Notes: a model not told the origin generated them from the sequence alone. A DNA stretch of 45,452 nt from Gammaproteobacteria bacterium (GCA_030433415.1 JAUIMF010000021.1:1-45452); one strand, 5' to 3'. Counted from the first letter of the stretch, positions 1 through 8,992 are shown. Numbers and translations are program-made.

Positions 1-1524
1 CCAGGCGAGCGGAACAACCAGCGGGATGAGAATACCCATGGTGCCGAAACTCGATCCCGTCGCAAATGCCGTGATGGAAGCGAGCACGAACACGACCGTT
101 GGCACCAGGGCCACCGGCACCGTGTCACCGAGCAGCGATATCAGGTAACCGCGGGCATTCAAATCATCCGTCACCGCCGACATCGCCCAGGCCAGGATCA
201 GAATAATCATGCCAAAAAGCGTTGCCCTGGCACCGCCGTACCAGGCGTCGACAACTTCGTCCAACGACAAGATTCGCTGCCCAACAGACAGTACCGCGGC
301 GACCAGAACGCCGGCAAAGGACGCCCACATCATGGCCTTGTAGGGATCAGCGCTACCGATCACCGCGGTGAACGTATCGCCACTACCCGTGGCAATCAGC
401 CCCAGGCAAAGACTCACCACAAGGATCACAATCGGCAAGAGCGCGTTGACAGCGCGCTGAGGTGCGCCTGTTTTCGCCCGCATGGCATCGCCGTCATGCA
501 CCGACTGTCCGCCCGGACTCTCTGATAACCCCTGACCCATGCGAGCGCGGCGCTCTGCGGCCAGCATTGGCCCCATATCCCGCCCTGTCGCGGCGACCAT
601 CAACACAAACGACACCGCAAGAATGGGATAAAAGCTGTAGGGAATCGAATTCAGGACGATCGTGTAGGCCGGCATCGTGAGCTCAGGCATCGAGGCCAGG
701 GCAGCGTCGATGAGACTCACCTCATAGCCGATCCAGGTAGTAAACAACGCCAGGCAGACGACCGGCGCCGCCGTAGAATCCACGAGGTAGGCGAGTTTCT
801 CCCGCGATATTTTCAGACGGTCGGTAATCGGGCGTGCCGTGTTTCCCACCACCAGGGTATTGGCGTAATCGTCGAAAAAGATCATCAACCCCATCAGCCA
901 CACGGCCAGCTGACCGCCCACGGCGGTGCGCGTTCGTCGCGCAATGGCATTGACGATGCTGGACATGCCGCCATTGCGGGTGATGATGCCGACCATGCCA
1001 CCGATCATCATGGTAAAAAGTATGATCGCCAGATGTCCTTCGTTGTTGAGGGCATCGAGAATGAATCGTTCGAAGGTATCCATCAGCCCACGCAACGCAC
1101 CCAGGGGCGAGAATGCATGCAGGGCCGTCGCTCCGAGCCAGAGTCCGACCAGCAGTGCCACGACAACATTGCGAATCAGCAGAGCGAGCGCTATGGCAAC
1201 AAACGGTGGTAGCAACGAGACCCAACCGGGCAGAGCACGCAGCTGCGCACTCGCTGAGTGCTCACCGGCGGTGACGACGATCCGTACGATACCCGTAGCG
1301 GGTAATGCGGGAATCTCCAGCGTTGCTTGTCCCTTGGCGTCCGCCCTTGTGCCGTAGCGGCGATCATTTACCTGTATCGACAATGCCTGGTCGCTCACCA
1401 CACCGCTGACGCCAATCTCCAGGGGCAGGTTCTGCAGGCCCACCGAGGGCAGGACGATATCGATGGCCTTCGCGGGCACCGTCGCCAGCAAACAGATGAC
1501 GACAAGCACAAAATTTATTCTCAT
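1..1524 (-). CDS. NhaC-family Na+/H+ antiporter with exported N-terminal domain (C-terminus beyond window)
   Basis: The reading frame runs from ATG at 1524 to the window edge, 508 codons without a stop. Residues 1-20 look like a signal peptide (ICLLATVPAKA) and about 21-100 form a beta-rich, non-membrane segment. From about residue 101 there are repeated membrane helices. The block FFDDYANTLVVGN followed by ARPITDRLKISREKLAY is typical of NhaC antiporters, which exchange Na+ for H+ across the inner membrane. The gene is divergent from the Rieske oxygenase across a 129-bp region that carries a putative operator, so it probably belongs to the catabolic island and may couple Na+ cycling or substrate transport to it. 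The exported N-terminal extension is unusual for the family. The transporter family call is firm; the substrate is inferred. Confidence 0.88.
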   Translation of the reverse strand, partial: MRINFVLVVICLLATVPAKAIDIVLPSVGLQNLPLEIGVSGVVSDQALSIQVNDRRYGTRADAKGQATLEIPALPATGIVRIVVTAGEHSASAQLRALPGWVSLLPPFVAIALALLIRNVVVALLVGLWLGATALHAFSPLGALRGLMDTFERFILDALNNEGHLAIILFTMMIGGMVGIITRNGGMSSIVNAIARRTRTAVGGQLAVWLMGLMIFFDDYANTLVVGNTARPITDRLKISREKLAYLVDSTAAPVVCLALFTTWIGYEVSLIDAALASMPELTMPAYTIVLNSIPYSFYPILAVSFVLMVAATGRDMGPMLAAERRARMGQGLSESPGGQSVHDGDAMRAKTGAPQRAVNALLPIVILVVSLCLGLIATGSGDTFTAVIGSADPYKAMMWASFAGVLVAAVLSVGQRILSLDEVVDAWYGGARATLFGMIILILAWAMSAVTDDLNARGYLISLLGDTVPVALVPTVVFVLASITAFATGSSFGTMGILIPLVVPLAW

Positions 1525-1590
1525 CCCAGGTTGCAGGAATCTGCTTCGATTCACGATAAGCCATGTCCTGCGTTGGGATTTGGACAAAGT

Positions 1591-1610
1591 TTAGCAGTAT
1601 ACTGATTAAT
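1591..1610. promoter_or_regulatory. Putative MarR operator, NhaC/Rieske divergent promoter
   Basis: The core CAGTATACTG (1595-1604) is a perfect 10-bp palindrome. Read on the minus strand the site is ATTAATCAGTATACTG, nearly identical to the sites at 3833 and 16811. A TATACT -10-like hexamer (1598-1603) lies inside the palindrome, about 50 bp before the Rieske start, which would suit repression. The assignment to the MarR protein encoded two genes away is inference. Confidence 0.55.
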
Positions 1611-1653
1611 AAGAAAAGGCAGAATCGGTGGCAGACACCATGAGGGCAATGGC

Positions 1654-2793
1654 ATGACTCACGACACATCCCTGGCGCTGGCAGAACTCCGCTCACAGGT
1701 CAGCACCTCGCTGGATCGAGCGCAGGCACTGCCCCCCTGGGTGTATACAGACCCACAGTATTTCGATCTGGAGCAGGACAAGGTGTTCGGCGCTGCCTGG
1801 ATCTGCGCGGGCCGCGCCGACGCTCTCGCCCATACGGGTGACTTTCTTGCCACAACGGTCGCAGGGGAGCCGGTGATTATCGTGCGAACAGACGACGGCG
1901 AACTCAATGCCCTGTCCAACGTCTGCCGTCATCGCATGTCGACGCTGCTTCAGGGGCGCGGCAACGTGCGCAGGATTGTGTGTCCCTATCATGCCTGGAC
2001 CTATGACCTGGATGGCAGTCTTCGCGCAGCACCGGCCATGGATGCCAATGCAACCTTCTGCGCCGACGCTATCCGTCTGCCCGCGATCCGTTGCGAACTG
2101 TGGGAGGGCTGGATTTTTCTCACCCTGGACCGCGACGCGCCACCACCGAGCGAAACCTTTGCCGACCTGGCGACATCGATTCAGGACTATGCCATGGGTG
2201 GCTACGTAGAAACCTTTCGCGAAGAAATGATCTGGGAGGGCAACTGGAAGCTGGTCGCCGAGAACTTTATGGAGAGCTACCACCTGCCCGTCTGCCACCG
2301 CGGTACCGTGGGCGGCAGTGTCGCCCTGCGCACCCTGGAAGAATCCATGCTTCGGGACGGCTACAACTATCACTGCCTGGTGCGTGATGCCGACAATCCC
2401 CTGACCACCGCACACCCGAACAATACACGCCTACAGGGCGATGCGAGGCGAACCACCTGGGTCATCGCGCTCTACCCATCACTGATGATCACGTTATCGC
2501 CCGGTTATTTCTGGTATCTTTGCTTCGCGCCGGAAGGGCCTTCTCGCGTGAGGCTACTTTTTGGCGGAGGAATGGCCCCAGAGTTTGCGTCTGATCCCGA
2601 TTCGCAGGACATTCTGGAGCAGGCGCGTGCATTGACCGCAGCGGTGCTCGCCGAAGACCGCCTTTGCGTGGAGCGCGTTTACCAGGGCCTGCAATCCCGT
2701 CTTGCGGAGCCCGGCCCACTGAGCCACCTGGAATCAGGTAACCATCATTTCGCACAATGGGTGGTAAACCGGGTTTCGGGTAGCCAAGGATAA
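1654..2793 (+). CDS. Rieske non-heme iron oxygenase, alpha subunit
   Basis: This 379-residue protein has a Rieske [2Fe-2S] motif (C91-R-H93 and C110-PY-H113) and a catalytic domain with the mononuclear iron signature ENFMESYH...H (H210, H215). Such oxygenases hydroxylate rings or remove N- or O-methyl groups using electrons from a reductase. No beta subunit, ferredoxin or reductase is encoded nearby, so electron supply must come from elsewhere. The ENFxESYH form resembles single-component-alpha enzymes of the betaine/carnitine oxygenase type more than VanA O-demethylases or two-subunit salicylate 5-hydroxylases; this comparison is from memory. The start is supported by GAGGG about 8 nt upstream. 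It is followed 52 bp later by the MarR gene and probably co-transcribed with it. Substrate unknown; perhaps it opens the pathway that ends in gentisate. Confidence 0.88.
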   Translation: MTHDTSLALAELRSQVSTSLDRAQALPPWVYTDPQYFDLEQDKVFGAAWICAGRADALAHTGDFLATTVAGEPVIIVRTDDGELNALSNVCRHRMSTLLQGRGNVRRIVCPYHAWTYDLDGSLRAAPAMDANATFCADAIRLPAIRCELWEGWIFLTLDRDAPPPSETFADLATSIQDYAMGGYVETFREEMIWEGNWKLVAENFMESYHLPVCHRGTVGGSVALRTLEESMLRDGYNYHCLVRDADNPLTTAHPNNTRLQGDARRTTWVIALYPSLMITLSPGYFWYLCFAPEGPSRVRLLFGGGMAPEFASDPDSQDILEQARALTAAVLAEDRLCVERVYQGLQSRLAEPGPLSHLESGNHHFAQWVVNRVSGSQG

Positions 2794-2845
2794 AGCGAAC
2801 GCCGCGGCGCGAGGCCAACAGACGGGCAATCCGCAGGAGAAAACA

Positions 2846-3322
2846 ATGAAACTCAAGGACCTATACACCGATCCGGGTCACCTTATTCGCCGCGCCTACC
2901 AGATTTCTGTGGCGATTTTTCTCGAGGAATGCCGTGACTTTGATCTGCGCCTGGTGGATTGCGCCGTGCTTTATGGCATTCACGCCATGCCCGAAACCGA
3001 CCAGATCGGCCTGTCACGCGCCGTGGCGATCGATCGCAGTTCCATAGCGCGCGTAGTCGATAAACTGGTCGGACGTGGGCTGATCGCCCGCCGGGTCAGC
3101 GACGAAGACCGACGCGTCAATCGCCTGTCCCTGACCGACGAAGGTAACAACATCGTCGAGCAGATCCAGCCGATCATCGACGAGGTCAACCAGCGTATTC
3201 TTGAGCCCCTCAACAAGAAGGAGCGCGAGCAGTTTATTCACTGTCTGGGCAAGATCTGTGAAGTTAACAACGAGAAAAGTCGCGCCCCTCTTTTTGCTGT
3301 AGCCGGTAGCGCGTCGGGCTAG
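2846..3322 (+). CDS. MarR-family transcriptional regulator
   Basis: This 158-residue protein has a winged-helix core: the recognition-helix region SRAVAIDRSSIARVVDKL (about 52-72) is followed by the wing ARRVSDEDRRVNRLSLTDEG (about 78-100), a standard MarR arrangement. MarR proteins bind palindromic operators as dimers and are usually released by aromatic acids. GGAG lies 7 nt before the ATG. It is downstream of the Rieske gene and faces the RidA gene with an 8-bp convergent gap. Palindromic sites of shared sequence occur at 1591, 3833 and 16811 in promoters of the island, so this protein is the natural candidate regulator, with autoregulation through the first site. Family is certain; ligand and targets are inferred. 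Confidence 0.92.
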   Translation: MKLKDLYTDPGHLIRRAYQISVAIFLEECRDFDLRLVDCAVLYGIHAMPETDQIGLSRAVAIDRSSIARVVDKLVGRGLIARRVSDEDRRVNRLSLTDEGNNIVEQIQPIIDEVNQRILEPLNKKEREQFIHCLGKICEVNNEKSRAPLFAVAGSASG

Positions 3323-3330
3323 GCACGCCG

Positions 3331-3762
3331 TCAGCGCACCGCTATCGCCGAAATCTCCACCTTTGCGCCGCCGGGTATACGGGCCGCCTCAATCGTTGCA
3401 CGCGCTGGCGCCGCGTCAGTGAAAAACTCCGCATAAGCGGCATTCATCGCAGCAAAGTCATCGAGATCAGCGAGGTAAACCGTTGTCGAGACCAGGTGCG
3501 AAAGATCCAGGCCCGCCGCCTGCAATACGGCACGTAGATTGTTCAATACACGTCGCGTTTCGTCTTGGATTGATGCGGGTGTGTAAGTCCCCGTCGCCGG
3601 GTCAAGGGCAATCTGCCCCGCCAGATACACCGTGTTACCCGCCTGTATCGCCTGACTATAGGGACCCACAGCCCGGGGAGCCTCGGCACTGTTGATCACC
3701 TCATGGGACCACAGATCTGCGGCGCAGAGGCACAGTAGTATCGCTGCCATCATCTTTTGCAT
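3331..3762 (-). CDS. RidA (YjgF/UK114) family protein with signal peptide
   Basis: Residues 22-143 match the RidA fold: APRAVGPYSQAIQAGNTVYL, then AGQIALDP, and the C-terminal PARATIEAARIPGGAKVEI, which holds the conserved arginine of active deaminases. RidA proteins hydrolyse enamine/imine intermediates such as 2-aminoacrylate released by PLP enzymes. Here an N-terminal segment, MMAAILLCLCAADLWS, looks like a signal peptide, so the protein is probably periplasmic, whereas the canonical enzyme is cytosolic. The ATG at 3762 is chosen because GGGAGG lies 6 nt upstream; a GTG one codon earlier is possible. It is divergent from a Tat-exported PLP enzyme (start 3914), suggesting the two work together outside the cytoplasm. 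Confidence 0.9.
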   Translation of the reverse strand: MQKMMAAILLCLCAADLWSHEVINSAEAPRAVGPYSQAIQAGNTVYLAGQIALDPATGTYTPASIQDETRRVLNNLRAVLQAAGLDLSHLVSTTVYLADLDDFAAMNAAYAEFFTDAAPARATIEAARIPGGAKVEISAIAVR

Positions 3763-3832
3763 CACTCACCTCCCGGGAACGGGTCATTAACGTGTCGCTT
3801 GCGCTGAACGCCTGCGTCAGCTACCTTCCCAT

Positions 3833-3852
3833 ATTAATCAGCATGCTGTCTA
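3833..3852. promoter_or_regulatory. Putative MarR operator, RidA/PLP-enzyme divergent promoter
   Basis: ATTAATCAGCATGCTG contains the perfect 10-bp palindrome CAGCATGCTG (3839-3848). It matches the minus-strand reading of the site at 1591 except for two compensating changes that keep the palindrome intact. It lies 61 bp before the PLP-enzyme start and 70 bp before the RidA start. A role as MarR operator is inferred from recurrence and position. Confidence 0.55.
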
Positions 3853-3913
3853 GTTTGCTCCGGGCAGCACCGGTCGTTTTGTCGGCCCGAATTCAAGCAA
3901 CGGTGGAACCACC

Positions 3914-5182
3914 ATGAGCGATCTCAATCTGCAGCGACGCCAATTGATCCGGGGAGCGGCGGTCGGCGCCGCCGCCCTGACAAGTGGCGCCCTGGCCACT
4001 ACCGCATCCGACAGCATCGACGCCGTATTTGCTGGGGATGACATTAATTGGGACGCCATCAGCGCGCTTTACCCCAAGCAGAAACCGTTCACGAACCTGG
4101 ACAACGGCTGCATCGGCCCGCCCATCCGTGCGGTGCAGGAAAAGCTCGTGGACGCCTACCGCTTTGCCAACGAAAACCCCTGCTACAACCTGTTTGAAAA
4201 GCTCGAGGTCACGTTTCCTGAAATCAAGGTGCGCCTCGCTGCCATCGGTGACTGCGATCCCGACGAACTCGCCCTGAACCGCTGTACGACCGTGGGTATG
4301 TGCACCGCCATCCTGGGCATGCCTCTCAAGGCGGGTGACGAGGTACTGCTCAGTCATTGGGACTACCCGAGCATGATCAATGCCTGGAAGCAACGGGCCG
4401 CACGCGACGGTGTTGTGCTGCGCTTCGTAGAGTTCGGACTGATGGATGATGACGACGCGGTCGTCGCCGCCTACACCAGGGCCGTCACGCCCCGCACGCG
4501 AGCGATGCATATGACCCACATGATCCACTGGTCTGGTCGCGTACTGCCGGTCGAAGAGATCTGTGCGTTCGCCCGCCCTCGAGACATACGCACAGTGGTG
4601 GACGCCGCGCAAAGCTTTGCCCATGTCCCCATGAGCATTCGCGAGATGGGCTGCGACTACCTGGCGACCAGCTTCCATAAATGGCTGAGCGGCCCTATCG
4701 GTACCGGTATGCTCTACGTGCGCGCCGACCGCATTGAAGAAACCTGGCCCCTGTTCCCGATCTGGGAGGAACTGCCCGGGGCCGACAAGTTCGGCATGTC
4801 CAATCTCGGGACCTTCAATTCGGCCGCACCCTATGCCCTGGCCGATGCCATTGATTTTCACAATCGCATTGGTCTGACACGCAAGCAGGGCCGCCTGCAG
4901 TATCTCAGTCACTACTGGGTCGATCGGGCGCAAAAGATTCCGGGGTTTCGCATCCACACGCCCATGGACCACCCCAAGCTCGGTGGACTCACCGCATTCT
5001 CGATCGATGGCGTACCTGTAGAACTTATCGAGAAGCGCTTGCGCGATGATTTTGGCATCCAGACCCGCAAACGTACCCCCGAGGGCTTTGCCGGTATTCG
5101 CGTATCACCGCAGTTGTACAACACCACGGCGGAACTCGATGCCCTGGTGGACGCGATTGCCCACATAGCGAAATCCGGCTGA
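3914..5182 (+). CDS. Tat-exported class V aminotransferase-fold PLP enzyme
   Basis: The first 31 residues are a twin-arginine signal (LQRRQLIRGAAVGAAALTSG followed by an alanine-rich end), so the folded, cofactor-loaded enzyme is exported to the periplasm. The rest is a class V (isopenicillin N epimerase/cysteine desulfurase-like) PLP enzyme: VVDAAQSFAH supplies the cofactor-binding Asp230 and Gln233, and ATSFHKWLSGPIGTG contains the Schiff-base Lys256. Members act as epimerases, C-S lyases, desulfurases or kynureninase-like C-C hydrolases, so the reaction cannot be named. It is divergent from the exported RidA protein and 37 bp upstream of the exported amidohydrolase, which it probably shares an operon with. 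The motif at 3833 lies in its promoter region. Confidence 0.87.
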   Translation: MSDLNLQRRQLIRGAAVGAAALTSGALATTASDSIDAVFAGDDINWDAISALYPKQKPFTNLDNGCIGPPIRAVQEKLVDAYRFANENPCYNLFEKLEVTFPEIKVRLAAIGDCDPDELALNRCTTVGMCTAILGMPLKAGDEVLLSHWDYPSMINAWKQRAARDGVVLRFVEFGLMDDDDAVVAAYTRAVTPRTRAMHMTHMIHWSGRVLPVEEICAFARPRDIRTVVDAAQSFAHVPMSIREMGCDYLATSFHKWLSGPIGTGMLYVRADRIEETWPLFPIWEELPGADKFGMSNLGTFNSAAPYALADAIDFHNRIGLTRKQGRLQYLSHYWVDRAQKIPGFRIHTPMDHPKLGGLTAFSIDGVPVELIEKRLRDDFGIQTRKRTPEGFAGIRVSPQLYNTTAELDALVDAIAHIAKSG

Positions 5183-5219
5183 CAGCCGCTGAATTACTGT
5201 TCCACAGAGGCCCTCATAC

Positions 5220-7250
5220 ATGTTGAACCGGCGAATCTGCGCACTCATTTTCTCGATGCTCTGGGTGACGGGCGCGCCCGCCGAGGCGGAACGCTCACTG
5301 GAGTACTCCTGGCTGACGGATGGACGCATCACAGGCCAGCAGCGGGTTGAGTACCGTGACGACGCCTCACAAATCGCCGTGCACTTCAGCTACGCCGACC
5401 GCGGTCGGGGACCGGACTACCGTACCGAAATCAAACTGTCGGCAGAGGGCTTCCCGGTCAGCTTCGAGGCCGTGGGCGTCAACAATACCCGGGCTAGGAT
5501 CAAAGAGGTGTTCGCCAACCGTAGCGGCACGGCAACCTGGGCCTCCGATGTCGAAAACGGATCCAGCGATCAGGCAGATCGTTCGTTTTACCTGCCCTTT
5601 AACAGTGCCCCGGAGGTGGTCGCCCTGCTGGCCCGTGCCCTTCTTGCCGACCCCGATCACCGCGTCGACCTGCTGCCGGATGGCCAGGCGAATATCGAGC
5701 GAATCACAACGGCCACCTTTTCCCTGGGCCAGCAAACTCGCGAAGCCACGCTCTATCGACTGGCGGGTGTCGAGGCCGGCCCCTCCTACCTATGGCTGGA
5801 CCAGAACGGCGATCTCTTCAGCCTGACCCGCAAGCATTTTGTGCTGATGCCCAAAGGCTGGGAATCATCGCTGGACGCGCTGAAGGCGGTCGAAGGAAAA
5901 GCGCGGTCGGCCTACTACGAACAACTGGCCGAGGAACACACGCAACGATTGACGGGACTCACCGCCATTCGCGGTGCGCGCGTCTTTGACAGCGTGAACG
6001 CCAGGCTCACACCACCGTCAACGGTGTTCATCTGGAATGGGATGATCAGCGCCATCTACCCTGGTGAAACGGACATTCCCGATGACACCCGGGTGATCGA
6101 CGCGGGCGGACGTACCCTGATTCCCGGCCTGTGGGACATGCACAACCACGTGGGCGCGCCCTACCTGCTCAATTACCTCGCCTTTGGTGTGACCAATGTG
6201 CGTGACATGGGTAGCGTCCACAAGGACCTGATGCCGCTGATTCAGGACCTGGATGATGACCGTATTGCCGGTCCAGACATCCACCCTATGGGCTTTATTG
6301 ATCGCAAAGGTTTGTTTGCGGCACCGGTTGGGCGCCTTGCCGACACCCTGGACGAAGCACTGGCCCACGTGGATTTTTACGCCCGCCACGGCTACCGCGG
6401 CATCAAGATTTACAGTGCGATCAGACCCGATTGGATTACACCCATCGCTGCGGCAGCACACGCGCGCGACCTGCCGGTCGCCGGTCATATTCCGGCCTTT
6501 GTGTCAGCGCGCGACGCCATTGACGCGGGGTTCAATGAAATCACCCACGCCAACCAGTTTCTGCTGGCGTTCCTGGGCGGTGGCGAACTCGATACGCGGG
6601 GACCGGAGCGGTTTCTGGTACCGGGAATCCAGACAGGCAAGCTCGACATCAACTCCCCCCAGGTGAATGACTTTCTGGCGTTCATGCGGGAGCACAACGT
6701 CGCTCACGATACGACGCTCGCGGTGATCATGGAGATGTTCCGCAATCAACCCGGCGAGATCTCACCGATCTTCGCCGACATTGTCGACCATCTACCCGTC
6801 GCGATGCGCCGCCTGGCCATCATGTACGAGGGTTACAACCAGGGCCACGAGCCGGCCTTTGCCCGCTCTTCCGATGTGCTGCTCAAAATGATGGCCAAAC
6901 TCCATGCCGAAGGTATCGCACTGCTGCCCGGAACCGACAGCTACATGCCGGGCATGACCCTGCTTCGGGAGCTGCTGTATTACGCCGAAGCCGGTATTCC
7001 GGCCGCCGAGGTCCTTCAACTTGGCACCATCGTCCCCGCTCGCCACATGGGCGTTGATCACCGTGTCGGTTCCATTGAAGTCGGCAAAGAGGCTCAAATG
7101 TTCCTCGTCGACGGCAACCCGCTGGAAGATCTGCACGCGCTGTATCGGGTGGCACAGGTCTTCAAGGGCAAAAACATGTACTACGCGCCGGACCTGCTAC
7201 GCAGCCAGGGTGTGCGTCCCTTCTTTGACGCGGCCGAAGCGTCGCAGTAG
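5220..7250 (+). CDS. Exported amidohydrolase with extra N-terminal domain
   Basis: This 676-residue protein starts with a signal peptide (LIFSMLWVTGAPAEA). Residues about 25-240 form a separate, unrecognised domain, and residues about 245-665 are an amidohydrolase-superfamily barrel of the imidazolonepropionase/prolidase-like type. Metal-site residues are visible: WDMHNH (H308, H310), the likely carboxylated lysine in YRGIKIYSA (K396), AGHIPA (H423), EITHAN (H443) and the aspartate in LLPGTDSYMPG. Relatives hydrolyse amide bonds of acyl-amino acids or dipeptides. An amide cleavage in the periplasm would release an aromatic acid for the downstream gentisate genes; this is inference. It follows the Tat PLP enzyme by 37 bp and precedes the dioxygenase by 15 bp. 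Confidence 0.87.
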   Translation: MLNRRICALIFSMLWVTGAPAEAERSLEYSWLTDGRITGQQRVEYRDDASQIAVHFSYADRGRGPDYRTEIKLSAEGFPVSFEAVGVNNTRARIKEVFANRSGTATWASDVENGSSDQADRSFYLPFNSAPEVVALLARALLADPDHRVDLLPDGQANIERITTATFSLGQQTREATLYRLAGVEAGPSYLWLDQNGDLFSLTRKHFVLMPKGWESSLDALKAVEGKARSAYYEQLAEEHTQRLTGLTAIRGARVFDSVNARLTPPSTVFIWNGMISAIYPGETDIPDDTRVIDAGGRTLIPGLWDMHNHVGAPYLLNYLAFGVTNVRDMGSVHKDLMPLIQDLDDDRIAGPDIHPMGFIDRKGLFAAPVGRLADTLDEALAHVDFYARHGYRGIKIYSAIRPDWITPIAAAAHARDLPVAGHIPAFVSARDAIDAGFNEITHANQFLLAFLGGGELDTRGPERFLVPGIQTGKLDINSPQVNDFLAFMREHNVAHDTTLAVIMEMFRNQPGEISPIFADIVDHLPVAMRRLAIMYEGYNQGHEPAFARSSDVLLKMMAKLHAEGIALLPGTDSYMPGMTLLRELLYYAEAGIPAAEVLQLGTIVPARHMGVDHRVGSIEVGKEAQMFLVDGNPLEDLHALYRVAQVFKGKNMYYAPDLLRSQGVRPFFDAAEASQ

Positions 7251-7265
7251 CTACTGGAGGCGGCC

Positions 7266-8297
7266 ATGACTGAGATACTCGGAACCCTGGACGAGCTGCC
7301 GGAGGATTATCGCCAGGCGCTGGCCACGCAGTCCCTGGCGCCGCTGTGGCCGAATCTTCGGGAGCTACTGCCCGCTGGCGCACCGAAACCCGTGACGCAG
7401 GTTGGACACTGGCCCTACGCCACGCTGCTACCGCTGCTTTTGCGTGCTGGGGAGCTCACTCCGGTCGAGAAAGCCGAGCGTCGCGTGCTCGTGCTGTCAG
7501 ACCCTGGTCGCGGAGACGGTGCCATGCAGGCCACCTCGACACTGTACCTGGGGATGCAGTTGCTGCTGCCCAATGAGGTAGCGCCGTCCCACGTACACAC
7601 ACCCTCGGCGGTGCGTCTGGTGGTCGAGGGCGAAGGCGGCTACACGGTCGTTCGCGGCGAGAAGCTGCCCATGGAGCCCGGCGACATCGTGCTGACACCG
7701 GGGGGGCTGTGGCATGACCACGGGCATGAGGGGGATGATCCCGTGGTCTGGCTGGATATTCTGGATTTACCCCTGTTCGTTTACCTCGAAGGCTCCTACG
7801 CCAATCCCGGTCCCCTCCAGGATCAGCTACCCAGGGTGGACACGAGTCAGGCGGAGTACGCCGCTGCGGGTCTTGTACCCTCGCGCACATGCCAGCAGGC
7901 TCCTGTTTACCCTCAGCTTCGTTTTCCCTGGTCCCGCACCGAATCCGCACTGCGTGCCCTTGCGGCAACCACGGGGACAAGTGCCGAACTGGACTACGTC
8001 AACCCGGAAACGGGCCTGGACGTGCTGCCCACGCTCGGACTGACGGCAATGTACCTTCCCGCCGGCACAACCCTCGCGCCTCCCCTGCGCTCGACATCGG
8101 CAGCGTTTCATGTGGTTGGCGGCGCAGGAGCCAGCGTGATCAATGGTCGTGAGGTGAACTGGACTGACAAGGACACCTTCTCGGCACCGGTATTCGCATC
8201 TATGACCCACACGGCGGTCACCGACACGTTTCTGATCCGCGTTGAAGACCGCCCATTACAACAAAAGCTCGGCTTTTATGAGGAACGCCCCCAATGA
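7266..8297 (+). CDS. nagI: Gentisate 1,2-dioxygenase
   Basis: This 343-residue bicupin opens the ring of gentisate to maleylpyruvate using Fe(II) and O2 in the cytoplasm. The N-terminal cupin carries PSHVHTPSAVRLVVEGEGGY (H109 and H111 as iron ligands), then MEPGDIVLTPGGLWHDHGHE with the third ligand H150, the signature arrangement of gentisate dioxygenases. A second, degenerate cupin occupies about 240-330. Length matches the family (about 340-380). The start has GGAGG 7 nt upstream. The stop overlaps the start of the hydrolase gene by 4 bp, as expected for a translationally coupled gentisate operon. The related 1-hydroxy-2-naphthoate dioxygenase is an alternative, but the neighbours favour gentisate. 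Confidence 0.88.
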   Translation: MTEILGTLDELPEDYRQALATQSLAPLWPNLRELLPAGAPKPVTQVGHWPYATLLPLLLRAGELTPVEKAERRVLVLSDPGRGDGAMQATSTLYLGMQLLLPNEVAPSHVHTPSAVRLVVEGEGGYTVVRGEKLPMEPGDIVLTPGGLWHDHGHEGDDPVVWLDILDLPLFVYLEGSYANPGPLQDQLPRVDTSQAEYAAAGLVPSRTCQQAPVYPQLRFPWSRTESALRALAATTGTSAELDYVNPETGLDVLPTLGLTAMYLPAGTTLAPPLRSTSAAFHVVGGAGASVINGREVNWTDKDTFSAPVFASMTHTAVTDTFLIRVEDRPLQQKLGFYEERPQ

Positions 8298-8992
8298 CCG
8301 ACTGGCTATTCGCCCCGCCCGCTACTCCGACAATTGCCATCGACGGAGTCGACGAAGCCTATCCCGTACGCAGAATTTTCTGCGTTGGACGCAATTACGT
8401 AGCCCACGCCATAGAAATGGGTGTGGCCGTCGACCGGGAGGCCCCGTTTTATTTCACGAAGTCGGCCCACGCAATCTGTCCCTCCGGCACCACCGTCGCC
8501 TACCCACCGGGAACAGATAACTATCACTACGAAATGGAACTGGTCGTCGCCGTGGGTGCCGAGGTCTATCAGATCAGTCCGGAGCAGGCCCCTGCGGCCG
8601 TCTACGCCTATGGCTGCGGTCTGGACATGACCCGCCGCGACCTGCAATTGGCGGCACGGGAGAAACAGCGCCCCTGGGATCTCGGCAAGGACTTTGAAGA
8701 CTCTGCCGTGATGGCACCCTTTGCCCTGGCCGCCCAATTTGGCGAACCGGGACCGCAGCGAATCCAGCTAAAGGTCAATGGCGAAGTCCGTCAGGACGCC
8801 CATATCGCCGACCTGATCTGGTCGGTGCCAGAGCTGGTGAGTCACCTCTCGGGCTACTACCACCTGGGTCCGGGCGACCTGATCATGACGGGCACGCCTG
8901 CAGGCGTGGGACCGCTGGTTCCCGGCGACAAGGTTGAGGGCTCCATTGATAGACTGGCGCCGGTGGCGCTGACCATCGGTGCCGCGCAGTAA
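8294..8992 (+). CDS. nagK: Fumarylpyruvate hydrolase (FAH family)
   Basis: This 232-residue protein belongs to the fumarylacetoacetate hydrolase fold. FCVGRNYVAHAIEMG near the N-terminus, the metal-binding NYHYEMELVV (E80, E82), GCGLDMTRRDLQ (D111) and PWDLGKDFEDS (K132) are all family hallmarks, and the length fits the short NagK-type enzymes. It splits fumarylpyruvate into fumarate and pyruvate, the last step of the glutathione-dependent gentisate route. Its ATG overlaps the dioxygenase stop (ATGA), and its stop shares one base with the next start (TAATG). Confidence 0.9.
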   Translation: MTDWLFAPPATPTIAIDGVDEAYPVRRIFCVGRNYVAHAIEMGVAVDREAPFYFTKSAHAICPSGTTVAYPPGTDNYHYEMELVVAVGAEVYQISPEQAPAAVYAYGCGLDMTRRDLQLAAREKQRPWDLGKDFEDSAVMAPFALAAQFGEPGPQRIQLKVNGEVRQDAHIADLIWSVPELVSHLSGYYHLGPGDLIMTGTPAGVGPLVPGDKVEGSIDRLAPVALTIGAAQ

